The notes: generated by a model not told the origin, from the sequence alone. 64,000 nt of DNA from Clostridium acidisoli DSM 12555 (GCF_900176305.1 NZ_FWXH01000006.1:62001-126000), one strand, 5' to 3'. Shown: positions 46,246 to 55,570, counted from the stretch's first letter. A program made the numbers and translations.

Positions 46246-46258
46246 GGGGGATAAAATA

Positions 46259-47050
46259 ATGGCTTTTTTACAAATAAATTTTTATTCAAAGGCACTAAAA
46301 AAACTTGTTAATTTTAATGCGGTGATACCAGTAGATGCTGTAGGTATACCCGGAATAATGGGGGATGCTTCTGAAAAACAGATGAAAGCACTTTATCTTT
46401 TACATGGTTACTCAGGCAGCCATCATGATTGGATTTCTGGAAGCAAAATTCAGGAATTGTCTATAAAGCATAACATTGCAGTGTTTATGCCATCAGGAGA
46501 AAATAGCTTTTATCTAGATGATACTGATAAAGGTGAGTTATACGCCGAATATGTTGGAAATGAACTTGTTGAATTCACACGAAAGATGTTTCAGCTATCT
46601 GATAAAAGAGAAGATACCTTCATAGGAGGATTATCTATGGGTGGATATGGTGCAATTAGGAATGGACTAAAATATGCAGGTACCTTTAGCCGAATTATTG
46701 CATTATCTTCAGCACTAATAACATATAATATTGCAGGTATAAAAGAGGACTATAAAGATCCTGTTGCAGACTACAAATATTATACTAGGATTTTTGGAGA
46801 CTTAGATAAACTTATTGGAAGCGATAAAGATCCAGAAGCTATTGCATTTAATTTAAAGGAAAAAGGCGTCTACATTCCTAAAATATATATGGCTTGTGGA
46901 ACAGAAGATTTCTTAATAAATGAAAATAGAAAGTACCATAACTTTTTAGTTTCACAGAAAATAGATCATACGTATGTAGAAGCACCAGGAATTCATAACT
47001 GGGATTTTTGGAATGAATATATAGAAAAAGCACTTGACTGGGCAGATTAG
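46259..47050 (+). CDS. Esterase of the tributyrin-esterase/EstA family
   Basis: A 263-residue alpha/beta hydrolase. The nucleophile serine is in FIGGLSMGGYGAIRNG, the family signature, with a later Asp in CGTEDFL and His in GIHNWDFW. Relatives hydrolyse short-chain acyl esters, feruloyl or acetyl esters on sugars, or S-formylglutathione. It is cytoplasmic, since there is no signal peptide. GGGGG precedes the ATG. It is the second esterase in this operon, 14 bases downstream of the first. Confidence 0.87.
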   Translation: MAFLQINFYSKALKKLVNFNAVIPVDAVGIPGIMGDASEKQMKALYLLHGYSGSHHDWISGSKIQELSIKHNIAVFMPSGENSFYLDDTDKGELYAEYVGNELVEFTRKMFQLSDKREDTFIGGLSMGGYGAIRNGLKYAGTFSRIIALSSALITYNIAGIKEDYKDPVADYKYYTRIFGDLDKLIGSDKDPEAIAFNLKEKGVYIPKIYMACGTEDFLINENRKYHNFLVSQKIDHTYVEAPGIHNWDFWNEYIEKALDWAD

Positions 47051-47062
47051 GAGTTGATAGTT

Positions 47063-47893
47063 GTGGGTAAAATAAATAAAATTTTTCCAAAAGGCAGGAA
47101 AAAGGCATTTACACTAAGTTATGATGATGGAATCACTCAAGATAAAAGGCTTATTAAAATATTCAATAAATATAAATTAAAAGCAACCTTCAATCTAAAT
47201 TCAGGACTGCAAAACGAAGCAGGAAGTTTTGTATTAAATGATTTACTTATAAAAAGGATGGATAGAGAGGAAATACTTGGCCTATACAAAGGACATGAAA
47301 TTTCTAATCACGGACTAAACCACCTCTCACTAACATCTATACCAAAGGAAATTATAATTGAGGAGATTCTTCAGGATAGGAAAAATCATGAAAAAATGTT
47401 TGGAAATCTTGTGAGGGGAATGGCTTATCCTTATGGAACTTACAATAAAACAGTTTTAGAAGTGTTAGGGATACTCGGAATAGCTTATTCAAGAACAGTA
47501 AACGATAGTGGTAATTTTGATTTACCTTTAAACTATTTAGAATGGAACCCTACTGTGCATCATAATGATCCATACTTAATGGATACAGCTGAAAGGTTTA
47601 TTAAGGAAGAATTTAATGGGTTAGGACTTTTCTATTTATGGGGACATAGCTATGAATTTGATTTAGATAATAATTGGGATGTTATGGAAAGATTTTGCAA
47701 GTATATAAGCAATAGAGATGATATTTGGTATGCAACAAACATTGAAATAGTAGATTATCTTGATGCTTTAGATAGACTAATTTATTCAACTGATTTAACC
47801 CTTGTGAATAATCCGTCCTCAATCTCAACGTGGGTGGAATACAATGGAATCCCAGTGGAGATAAAAGCAGGAGAGACCAAAAGATTATGCTAG
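47063..47893 (+). CDS. Polysaccharide deacetylase-family protein
   Basis: About 276 residues of the NodB/CE4 fold. The first motif is LSYDDG with the catalytic Asp and metal-binding Asp, the second is SNHGLNH with the metal-binding histidines, and AYPYGTYN follows. Such enzymes remove acetyl groups from sugars or amino sugars. It lacks a signal peptide, which is unusual and fits action on an imported oligosaccharide. GGAG favours the GTG at 47063 over the TTG at 47054. It is the last gene of the esterase operon; a terminator follows. Confidence 0.85.
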   Translation: MGKINKIFPKGRKKAFTLSYDDGITQDKRLIKIFNKYKLKATFNLNSGLQNEAGSFVLNDLLIKRMDREEILGLYKGHEISNHGLNHLSLTSIPKEIIIEEILQDRKNHEKMFGNLVRGMAYPYGTYNKTVLEVLGILGIAYSRTVNDSGNFDLPLNYLEWNPTVHHNDPYLMDTAERFIKEEFNGLGLFYLWGHSYEFDLDNNWDVMERFCKYISNRDDIWYATNIEIVDYLDALDRLIYSTDLTLVNNPSSISTWVEYNGIPVEIKAGETKRLC

Positions 47894-47927
47894 TTACAAA
47901 AAACTAGATATTTTATACAGATAAAGT

Positions 47928-47969
47928 AGAGACTGTTGCGCTAATTTTTTAGTGCAGCAGTCTCTTTTA
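47928..47969 (+). terminator. Terminator of the esterase operon
   Basis: A 15-bp stem with two G-U pairs (47928-47942 with 47951-47965) and a T-rich loop, followed by four T. Confidence 0.85.
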
Positions 47970-47987
47970 TTAATATAAAAAATGATT

Positions 47988-48051
47988 TATGTAAACGGTT
48001 GACATACCGTGGAAAAGAGTATACAATATAAATATGTAAACGGTTGATATA
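47988..48051 (+). promoter_or_regulatory. GPH transporter promoter with LacI operators O3 and O4
   Basis: TTGACA (47999-48004), 17 bases, TACAAT (48022-48027). Operator TATGTAAACGGTTGACATA (47988-48006) covers the -35 box and TATGTAAACGGTTGATATA (48033-48051) lies at the transcription start. Two sites 45 bases apart suggest cooperative repression. Confidence 0.85.
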
Positions 48052-48281
48052 GTCATACGGTAATTGAAATCGTTTTGTAGAATAAGTTAGATGGATGCAA
48101 ATTTTGAAGCACTTATAATAAAAGATAGGATGTGATGAATATAGCAAAATAATTTAAAATATTACTTCTTTTGGCATTACATAATAAGTGGCAGAAAAAT
48201 CGGTGTAATAGAACTAATCAAATATTTTAAACAAATACAATTTATGATAAAAAGTAAACAATTGAAGAGGGGAGAAATAAA

Positions 48282-49640
48282 ATGGATACAAAAAAATATT
48301 TAAAAACATGGCAATACTTTAGTTTTGGTGCAGGCAATGCGGGGTTGGGATTAATTAATAATTTTGTTGTTAGCTTTATTATATTATATATTACAAATTG
48401 CTATTTAAACTTAAACGTTGCAATTATTGGTACATTAATGTTAGTTGTAAGAGTATTTGATGGAGTGATAGATATTATATTTGGTAGCATCATGGATCGT
48501 TGTCATAGTAAATTGGGAAAGGCGAAACCTTGGCTGCTTAGAGGCGCAATACCATATGGAATATTCGGAATTATGTTGTTTTTCATTCCAAGTACAGGAG
48601 GATTTATATCTTACGCGTATTTCTTTATATTTTATTTATTGTCTAATGGGGTTTGTTATTCCATCGTTAATTTATCATATAGTGCAATGGTTGCTTTAAT
48701 TACTAAAAATGATACGGAAAGAGTAAATATTAACATGATCTCATTTGCCTTGGTAATGGTTGCTAATATGGGACTTAATGGTGGAACACTTGGAATAATT
48801 CATGCATTGGGAAATACAGCACAAGCATGGCGTATCACAATGATAGGTTTTACAATTTTGGGAATGGTATGCATATTAATTAGTGGTGCATTTGTAAAAG
48901 AAGTACCATTAAAGCAAGAGTTAGATGATAATGGAGAACTAAAGAAAACTGAGACGTTACCATTTAGAACAACCATTAAGTTAGCACTTAAGAATCCATT
49001 TGTAAAGAAGGTATTTGGACTCTATGTTGTAAATAGCTTGTTTTTAGCAGTTAGCACATCTTTGCTGTTATATTATTGTAATATTAACCTAAAAAACATT
49101 AACTTATTTTCTTCTTTGAGCATTCTTTCCTTATTAGCATCAATGCCAGGACTTTTCATAGCACCAATTTTAGTAAAGAAATTAGGTACTTTTAAATGTA
49201 ATCTGGTATTAGGCATAATTACAATGATTATGACAATAATATGTATACCAATAGGAATAATGCAGAACCCAATCGTGTTTGGAATAATATTCTGTTTGCG
49301 CTTTGTTCCATATGGTGGACTTTGTGCAAGTACAGCACCAATTGCTCCAAATGTTGTACAATATTCATATAAGCAGACAGGTGAACATTTGGAAGGAATT
49401 ATTTTTGCAAGTGTATCACTTGGCTATAAAATTGCAAGTGGTATTTCTGCTGCTTTACCAGGGTGGCTACTAGCTTGTATTGGATATTCAGCAACTAAAA
49501 CAGTTCAGTCTTCTAATACTGTAAGTGGAATGGCAATTTGCTTTTATGCAGTTCCCCTTATTGCCATTGTACTTCTAGTGATTTTCTTTTCTAAAATGAA
49601 TGTAGAAAAAGCATTAGAAGAAGTGGAAAGTAACTCATAA
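48282..49640 (+). CDS. GPH-family sugar:cation symporter
   Basis: A 452-residue membrane protein of about twelve helices. It resembles MelB/GPH family sugar symporters, with the conserved loop VFDGVIDIIFGSIMDR after the second helix. The family carries disaccharides and glycosides with a proton or sodium. It has the same operators as the phosphorylase and esterase genes and therefore is probably the uptake system of that pathway. GAGGGGAG precedes the ATG. Confidence 0.88.
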   Translation: MDTKKYLKTWQYFSFGAGNAGLGLINNFVVSFIILYITNCYLNLNVAIIGTLMLVVRVFDGVIDIIFGSIMDRCHSKLGKAKPWLLRGAIPYGIFGIMLFFIPSTGGFISYAYFFIFYLLSNGVCYSIVNLSYSAMVALITKNDTERVNINMISFALVMVANMGLNGGTLGIIHALGNTAQAWRITMIGFTILGMVCILISGAFVKEVPLKQELDDNGELKKTETLPFRTTIKLALKNPFVKKVFGLYVVNSLFLAVSTSLLLYYCNINLKNINLFSSLSILSLLASMPGLFIAPILVKKLGTFKCNLVLGIITMIMTIICIPIGIMQNPIVFGIIFCLRFVPYGGLCASTAPIAPNVVQYSYKQTGEHLEGIIFASVSLGYKIASGISAALPGWLLACIGYSATKTVQSSNTVSGMAICFYAVPLIAIVLLVIFFSKMNVEKALEEVESNS

Positions 49641-49705
49641 ATATGTCGTAAGAAAGACTTTGAAATTCTTTTCTAAACAGCAATTAGGAAAAGAAAATCG
49701 ACTAT

Positions 49706-49770
49706 CAAACAATACAGGTTCTATTGAATTACAGCGTTTATAGCTGATTCAATAAGACCTGTATTGTTTG
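49706..49770. repeat. Long imperfect hairpin after the GPH transporter
   Basis: CAAACAATACAGGT pairs perfectly with ACCTGTATTGTTTG, followed inward by TATTGAAT/ATTCAATA and CAGC/GCTG around a 7-base loop. The 65-base element lacks a T-run immediately after it and may be a terminator, an RNA stem or a small repeated element. Confidence 0.7.
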
Positions 49771-49866
49771 CTGTAGTTTATTTTACGGTTATAAGCTTTG
49801 AAAGATAGCAGCAGGTTATATATAATATAATAGTAGGTATATTTAAATTAGATAGGAGGAATTGAT

Positions 49867-50364
49867 TTGCCTATTGAAAAAATTAAGCAGCCTGATTATA
49901 TTAACATTGATTATTGGCTCAGATTAAAAGCGTATAGTGGAAATTGTGAATTTGCATATGATTGGTATCAAGATATTGATTCATTAGAGTTAATTGATGG
50001 CAAAGGTAAGGCAGTTCCTTATACTTTAAAACGGTTAAGAAATATGTATGATTATCTTGATAAACATGGGGAATTGTATTTTATAGAAAAAAAGATAAAC
50101 GGTAATTATATTCCAGTTGGAGATGTTACGTTTTGGAAAGATGATATTCCCATTGTAATTTCCAAGGAATATAGAAATCAGGGTATAGGTAAAAAAGTAA
50201 TTCAATGTTTAATTGAAAGAGCAAAGAAACTCACTTATAAACAAATTGGTGTAAGAGAAATCTATAATTATAACATAGGATCACAAAAATTATTTCTAGG
50301 CTGTGGTTTTAAAATGGGAGCTTTAACAGAAAATGGAGCTAGTTACACACTTCACATAAAATAA
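49867..50364 (+). CDS. GNAT-family N-acetyltransferase
   Basis: A 165-residue protein with the acetyl-CoA-binding motif RNQGIGKKVIQCLIERAKK and a following NYNIGSQKLFLGCGFK. The acceptor is unknown. It starts with TTG at 49867 after AGGAGG. There is no obvious partner gene. Confidence 0.82.
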   Translation: MPIEKIKQPDYINIDYWLRLKAYSGNCEFAYDWYQDIDSLELIDGKGKAVPYTLKRLRNMYDYLDKHGELYFIEKKINGNYIPVGDVTFWKDDIPIVISKEYRNQGIGKKVIQCLIERAKKLTYKQIGVREIYNYNIGSQKLFLGCGFKMGALTENGASYTLHIK

Positions 50365-50460
50365 TCCCAAAACAATTTATGTTATTTTTGTTTTATGGAG
50401 AATTTTACACATGGGCTAATAGTTAAATTCAAATTGTTCCTAGGAAACATATATAGATTA

Positions 50461-51666
50461 TTATTTATTATTTTCGGCATAAAACTTTAGGGCTTCTCCA
50501 ATAAATTTAGATGCACCCTCTCCGTATTTTTTATCTGTTGCTTTTATAAATCCAGGCCTTGATAGATAAAAATTTGCCATATATCCTAAATAATTTTTGC
50601 CCTCATCTACTTTTAAAGCTTCATGTGTTTTTTGAGTTTCAGTTGCTATTTCAGAAACAATTTTTTGAATTTCTTCTGAAGCAGGGTCTTTGCTTAAATT
50701 AGAGCTAAGTTTTATGTATAGTTTTTGTATTTTAGGTTCATAATCTCCTAAATGAATTTTTAGAGCTTTTCCAATAAATTTAGATGCACCTTCTCCATAT
50801 TTTTTATCAATTTCTTCTAACCAAGATACATCATGTCCGCCATGTTTCTTAGGAACTTTGTCCATTCCTTTAGGAAATGTTAAACAAAATTGAACCATAT
50901 TATACCAATAGTAATTTCCTAATTCATCTTTAAAAACATCATAATCTCTTTTAGCTACATCAGTTATTTTACCTGAAATTTGTTGGATTTCTTTTGAGGC
51001 GGGATCTTTACTTAAGTCAGCTGTAAGTTTTTTATAGAGCTCTTTTAATTTGGGATGCCTATCATAAAGGCAATCTTCTTTGAATTTATCAATTTGTTCT
51101 GATTTAACTATTGCATCGCTATTCAAATTTTTCTTCAAGGCTTCAGTAAATTTTTTTATACTTCCATAACGCTTTATAGCATCTTTAGCAATTTCAGCTT
51201 CTTTAGATCTGCATTTTCCCATGAATTCATTATAGTTATCTACACTACCATAGATTTTAATTACTTTATCCTTATTTTCATTCTTAAAGCTTTCTAATAC
51301 ATTATAATATTCAGTCATATCAAATTCTTTAAAACTCATTGTATTCGCTCCCTCTATAGTTTTATTTATAAGCTCAATCAAGTTATTCAATCTATCTCGT
51401 TTTAAAATGATTAGCTTTTTATGACTTTCTAGTGCTTTCATCTTATTAAAGTTTGGGCTAGTTATGATTTCTTTAATTTCTTTTAGTGGTAAATCAAGTT
51501 CTTTAAAAAACAAAATCTGCTGCAAAGTTTCAAGAGCCTCATCATCATAAATCCTGTAGCCTGCTTCTGTTAATTTGGTCGGTTTTAATAATCCAATTTT
51601 GTCATAATGATGCAGCATACGCACACTTACTCCAGTTAAATCCGAAACTTGTTTTACTGTTCTCAT
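50461..51666 (-). CDS. MerR-family regulator with duplicated TipAS-like domain
   Basis: 401 residues. The N-terminal MerR winged helix (QVSDLTGVSVRMLHHYDKIG) is followed by a dimerisation helix. The ligand-binding TipAS-like part occurs twice: residues about 205-305 and about 308-398 share LSKDPAS.EIQ and KKYGEGASKFIG.ALK. TipAL-type proteins bind thiopeptide antibiotics in this domain and usually carry a single copy at around 250 residues. GGAGGT precedes the ATG. It is isolated, with no transporter gene next to it. Confidence 0.85.
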   Translation of the reverse strand: MRTVKQVSDLTGVSVRMLHHYDKIGLLKPTKLTEAGYRIYDDEALETLQQILFFKELDLPLKEIKEIITSPNFNKMKALESHKKLIILKRDRLNNLIELINKTIEGANTMSFKEFDMTEYYNVLESFKNENKDKVIKIYGSVDNYNEFMGKCRSKEAEIAKDAIKRYGSIKKFTEALKKNLNSDAIVKSEQIDKFKEDCLYDRHPKLKELYKKLTADLSKDPASKEIQQISGKITDVAKRDYDVFKDELGNYYWYNMVQFCLTFPKGMDKVPKKHGGHDVSWLEEIDKKYGEGASKFIGKALKIHLGDYEPKIQKLYIKLSSNLSKDPASEEIQKIVSEIATETQKTHEALKVDEGKNYLGYMANFYLSRPGFIKATDKKYGEGASKFIGEALKFYAENNK

Positions 51667-51890
51667 AAATTTACCTCCATAGCTTTCATTTTAGAACTAT
51701 CAATAACGCCCAACAATCTGACGGCTACGAGTTTTAGTTTACGTTCAAACTCTATTTTTATAATACACTATGACATTATGTTAGAGTCAACACTTTAAAA
51801 AATAATTATAAAACTATTAGTTAGATAGTATAAATATGTAGTATATGCTATACTGATTTATATTAATTTTCAATTTAAGGGAGAGATTTT

Positions 51891-52098
51891 ATGATTTGTA
51901 AAAAAATAGCATATAATTAAGATTAAAGATAGCTTGTTAATTATTTTTCTTATTTTTATTCTTTCTATAATGATGATTACAGTTACACAAAAAACTAGGA
52001 TTTCAAGCCTAACATTCGATATTTTAATTATTTTATGTATAGTAATGTTTGCATTGATAATAATTTTCTCAGTAATTAAGTTAATTAATAAAAAATAA
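51891..52098 (+). pseudogene. Small two-helix membrane protein gene, probable frameshift
   Basis: An ATG at 51891 with AAGGGAGAG upstream opens a frame that stops after nine codons. In the next frame about 60 codons follow without a stop, coding for two hydrophobic helices (SLLIIFLIFILSIMMI and LIILCIVMFALIIIFS) ending at 52096-52098. A one-base change near 51918 would join them. Either the gene is broken or there is a sequencing error; a later start codon such as the TTG near 51932 is also possible. Confidence 0.4.
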
Positions 52099-52112
52099 GA
52101 GGTATTAAATAA

Positions 52113-52156
52113 ATTATTAATTAATATTTAATTAATATTAAATATTAATTAATAAT
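52113..52156. repeat. AT-only perfect palindrome
   Basis: Two perfect 20-base arms with a 4-base centre, containing no G or C. It could extrude as a cruciform or act as a weak terminator after the small membrane-protein gene. Confidence 0.7.
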
Positions 52157-52161
52157 AAGTA

Positions 52162-52190
52162 TTGACTATATGAGTTCAATATGGTATTAT
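52162..52190 (+). promoter_or_regulatory. Promoter for the rubredoxin-like gene
   Basis: TTGACT (52162-52167) and TATTAT (52185-52190) are 17 bases apart, 72 bases before the start codon. Confidence 0.65.
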
Positions 52191-52261
52191 TTACTTACAT
52201 TAAAGAAAGCAAAAGTATTATTGATGAAACTTATATTTTTAAAATTGATAGGAGGATAAAT

Positions 52262-52597
52262 ATGAAAAAATTATTTAAGTGTAGTGTATGTGGATATGTA
52301 AGTGAAGGGGATGTTGCTCCAGAAAAATGTCCTAAATGTGGTGCTGGTGCGGATAAGTTTGAAGAGTTAAGCAGCGAAGCTACTGAAAAAATATATCGTT
52401 CAGATAGGACAAATGCCATCCATATGGAGATTATAACTTTGGCTGAAAAGATAATAGTTCTTAGCAAAGAAGGTATAGAAGACAATTTGGACCCTAAATG
52501 TTTAGCAGCATTTAAACAAGCAAAAGATGAGGCATGGACTATAAAGCAAAGATCAAAAACTGAACTTGCAGGACATATGAACTTAGGCAAATGGTAA
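52262..52597 (+). CDS. Small rubredoxin-like protein with a C-terminal helical domain
   Basis: A 111-residue protein. The N-terminal part has a rubredoxin/rubrerythrin-type iron site with two knuckles, CSVCGY and CPKCGA, within about 20 residues. The remaining 70 residues form a predicted helical segment that I cannot assign. The iron centre probably transfers electrons, possibly in oxygen or peroxide defence. AGGAGG and the family N-terminus place the start at 52262. Confidence 0.75.
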   Translation: MKKLFKCSVCGYVSEGDVAPEKCPKCGAGADKFEELSSEATEKIYRSDRTNAIHMEIITLAEKIIVLSKEGIEDNLDPKCLAAFKQAKDEAWTIKQRSKTELAGHMNLGKW

Positions 52598-52663
52598 AAT
52601 ACAGAATAAAATTATTATATATTAGATAATAAGAATATAGGAAACCTTACAGAGGTGATTATT

Positions 52664-54151
52664 GTGAATGTTAACTTACAAAAAAAATATAAATTATTTA
52701 TTAATGGAGAATGGAAAGATGCTTCAGATGGAGCAACATTGAAAAGTTACAATCCAGCTAATGGTGAATTTTTAACTGAGATTGCAGATGCTACAGAAAA
52801 AGATGTAAATGATGCAGTAAATGCTGCAAGAAGAGCTTTTGAGACATGGAGTAAAACTACACCTGCCGAAAGAGCAGTTATATTAAACAAAATAGCAGAT
52901 GTTATTGCTGAAAATGCAGAATATCTAGCTACAGTAGAAACTATGGATAATGGAAAACCAATCAGAGAAACATCAGGAGCGGATATCCCATTAGCTTTAG
53001 ATCATTTTAGATATTTTGCAGGTGTTATTCGCGCGGATGAAGGTTCTGCGTCCATGGTTGATGGAAATACTTTAAATATAATATTGAGAGAGCCAATTGG
53101 AGTTGTAGGTCAAATAGTTCCTTGGAATTTTCCGTTTTTAATGGCAGCTTGGAAGCTAGCTCCAGTATTAGCAGCTGGAGATGTTTCAGTTTTTAAACCA
53201 TCAAGTACAACTTCATTAAGTGTTTTAGAACTTATGAGATTGATACAAGATATTATTCCTAAAGGTGTAATTAATGTAATTACAGGAAAAGGATCAAAGA
53301 GCGGAGAATATTTACAACATAATGTGGGTATTGATAAACTAGCGTTTACAGGATCTACAGAAGTTGGCAGAAAAATTGGAATTGCTGCAGCTGAGCGTAT
53401 TATACCTGCTACTTTAGAACTTGGAGGAAAATCTGCAAACATTTTCTTCAGTGATGCAAATATGGATATTGCATTAGAAGGTATACAGTTAGGTATTTTA
53501 TTTAATCAAGGACAAGTTTGTTCTGCAGGTTCTAGGATATTTGTACAAGAAGATTTCTATGATGAATTTATGGAAAAAGCAATTGCTGCATTTGAAAAAG
53601 TTAAAGTTGGAAATCCACTAGATTCTAATACTCAAATGGGGGCACAAGTTAGTGAAGCTCAACTTAAAAAGATTCTTAAATATATAGAGATAGGTAAACA
53701 AGAAGGAGCTAAAGTAGCTACTGGTGGTGAAAGATTTATTGAAGGTGATGCTAAGAATGGATACTTTATGAAACCTACGTTACTTACAGATGTTACTAAT
53801 GACATGAGAGTAGCAAGAGAAGAAATCTTTGGACCAGTTGGAGTTGTCATTAAATTTAAGACAGAGGAAGAAGTTATTGCTATGGCAAATGACAGTGACT
53901 ATGGTCTAGGTGGTGGAGTATTTACTACTAATTTAAATCGTGCGATAAGAGTAGCTAAAGGAATAAGAACTGGACGTATATGGGTTAATACTTATAACAC
54001 ATTTCCTGCTGGTGCAACATTTGGTGGATACAAGGAATCTGGAATAGGTAGAGAAACTCATAAGGTTATATTAGATGCTTATACTGAAAAGAAAAATATT
54101 ATAGTTAATTTATCTGAAACTCCTAGCGGAATGTATGAAAAATTAATTTAG
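52664..54151 (+). CDS. NAD(P)-dependent aldehyde dehydrogenase
   Basis: About 495 residues, normal for the family. The Glu base is in LELGGKSANIFF, the nucleophile Cys in FNQGQVCSAGSRIFV and cofactor binding in FTGSTEVGRKIG. The enzyme oxidises an aldehyde to an acid; the substrate is unknown. It starts at the GTG at 52664 after AGAGGTG rather than at the GTG inside that site. It converges with the arabinose transporter gene. Confidence 0.9.
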   Translation: MNVNLQKKYKLFINGEWKDASDGATLKSYNPANGEFLTEIADATEKDVNDAVNAARRAFETWSKTTPAERAVILNKIADVIAENAEYLATVETMDNGKPIRETSGADIPLALDHFRYFAGVIRADEGSASMVDGNTLNIILREPIGVVGQIVPWNFPFLMAAWKLAPVLAAGDVSVFKPSSTTSLSVLELMRLIQDIIPKGVINVITGKGSKSGEYLQHNVGIDKLAFTGSTEVGRKIGIAAAERIIPATLELGGKSANIFFSDANMDIALEGIQLGILFNQGQVCSAGSRIFVQEDFYDEFMEKAIAAFEKVKVGNPLDSNTQMGAQVSEAQLKKILKYIEIGKQEGAKVATGGERFIEGDAKNGYFMKPTLLTDVTNDMRVAREEIFGPVGVVIKFKTEEEVIAMANDSDYGLGGGVFTTNLNRAIRVAKGIRTGRIWVNTYNTFPAGATFGGYKESGIGRETHKVILDAYTEKKNIIVNLSETPSGMYEKLI

Positions 54152-54155
54152 AAAA

Positions 54156-54205
54156 TATAATAAAATGGCCTTCTATAGATAACTATAGAAGGCCATTTTA
54201 TTATA
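54156..54205. terminator. Bidirectional terminator between aldehyde dehydrogenase and transporter genes
   Basis: A perfect 23-bp stem with the 4-base loop ATAA (54156-54178, 54183-54205), flanked by A and T tracts. It serves both convergent genes. Confidence 0.93.
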
Positions 54206-54211
54206 ATATTG

Positions 54212-55570
54212 TTAGTCTACATCTTTTCCAATAGAACGATTGTACAGATACGTTTCGATTTCTTCTAGTGATTTTCCTTTAGTTTCATAAAGAATGTATT
54301 TTGCAAATAGAAAACCTATAACGCATATTGCGGCAAAACCAAAGAAGATTACAGATAAGCCTACTGTATCAAGTAATACTGGGAAAAATAGTGCAACTAA
54401 AATGTTACCAAACCAGTTGACTGTTGATGCAATACCAGTAGCAAGTCCTCGAACATTACTTGGAAATAATTCTCCAACTACAATCCAAGTAGTAGCAGCC
54501 CAGGAGTATGCATAAAAGATAACATATAAGCAAATAAAGAAAAATACAGCCCATGTTGCCCATGCATGATTTGATTTGGCAGCAGGATAAATTAAACCAA
54601 CCAATAACAGAGATGCACCCATTCCAATAGATCCAGTCATAAATAGGGTACGACGTTTAAATTTATCCACAACTAGCAAGGTTATAATCGTTGCTAACAC
54701 AAAGACAACACCAATGCCGACAGTACTAACAACTCCTCCAATTGCTGATCCAAAAACTTTGGCTAGAATTTGTGAGGAGTAATAAAAAATTGTATTTGCT
54801 CCTTGAATTTGTTGTAATAGCGTTAAAAGGCAACCTGCAATTACAGCGGGGAGAGCTTGTTTTGAAAATAAATCCTTAAATGAGCCAGAATCAGAATGTT
54901 TTGAATTAACAATTTCATTATATTCATTTTCAGCTTCTTCAGGGGAACGTAATGTTCGTAACACTTGTAGTGCCAATTCCTTTTTACCAATTCTAACTAA
55001 GAATCTTGGTGATTCTGGTAAAATGAAGGTTCCAAACAGCAACACCATAGCTGGTACCATGGCACCACCAAGCATCCAGCGCCAGCCTTCAAATACATGT
55101 ACAAATGCATAATTTATACCATATGCAAAAAGCATTCCTACAGTTATCATTAACTGATTTAAACCGGATATCTTACCGCGTGTTTCAGCAGGACTAATTT
55201 CTCCCATATACATTGGAACCAAGGCAGAGGCTCCACCTACAGCTGCACCTAAAATAATACGGGCGATAATCAAGAGGCTTACACTAGTAGAAAAGGCAGA
55301 TCCTAAAGCACCAATTGCAAATACAATGGCACTCCACATAATCATTTTACGACGACCAAAACGATCTGCTAATGAAGCCATTAGTGAAGCACCAATCATA
55401 GCTCCCACAAATAATCCAGAAGTAATGAAACCTTCTATCCAAGAAGTAATATGCCACGTTGTACCAATTCCAGGTAGAGCACCATTAATTATTCCGATGT
55501 CATACCCAAACATAAATCCTCCAAAAGCTCCGAAAAAGTAAATTAATGTTGGAGATATATTTTTCTTCAT
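54212..55570 (-). CDS. araE: Arabinose:proton symporter-type sugar porter (MFS)
   Basis: A 452-residue major facilitator with twelve helices, in the sugar porter family (XylE/AraE). Signature motifs are DRFGRRKMIMW after the second helix, GRISPAET-like GEISPAETRGK, PESPRFLVR and VGELFPSNVRG. It is encoded just downstream of ribulokinase on the same strand under arabinose-type control. L-arabinose is therefore the probable substrate, although D-xylose cannot be excluded. GGGGGAAG precedes the ATG. Confidence 0.82.
   Translation of the reverse strand: MKKNISPTLIYFFGAFGGFMFGYDIGIINGALPGIGTTWHITSWIEGFITSGLFVGAMIGASLMASLADRFGRRKMIMWSAIVFAIGALGSAFSTSVSLLIIARIILGAAVGGASALVPMYMGEISPAETRGKISGLNQLMITVGMLFAYGINYAFVHVFEGWRWMLGGAMVPAMVLLFGTFILPESPRFLVRIGKKELALQVLRTLRSPEEAENEYNEIVNSKHSDSGSFKDLFSKQALPAVIAGCLLTLLQQIQGANTIFYYSSQILAKVFGSAIGGVVSTVGIGVVFVLATIITLLVVDKFKRRTLFMTGSIGMGASLLLVGLIYPAAKSNHAWATWAVFFFICLYVIFYAYSWAATTWIVVGELFPSNVRGLATGIASTVNWFGNILVALFFPVLLDTVGLSVIFFGFAAICVIGFLFAKYILYETKGKSLEEIETYLYNRSIGKDVD

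Larger units (their letters stand above)
47894..48281. other. Terminator and operator region before the GPH transporter
   Basis: The stretch holds the esterase-operon terminator (47928-47969) and the promoter with operators O3 and O4 (47988-48051). The remaining 230 bases are a long AT-rich leader in which I see no gene or known riboswitch. Confidence 0.55.
51667..52261. other. Gap between MerR and rubredoxin-like genes
   Basis: About 595 bases. It holds a possible frameshifted small membrane-protein gene (51891-52098), an AT-only palindrome (52113-52156) and the promoter of the rubredoxin-like gene (52162-52190). No MerR-type 19-20 bp spaced promoter was found with confidence. Confidence 0.5.
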
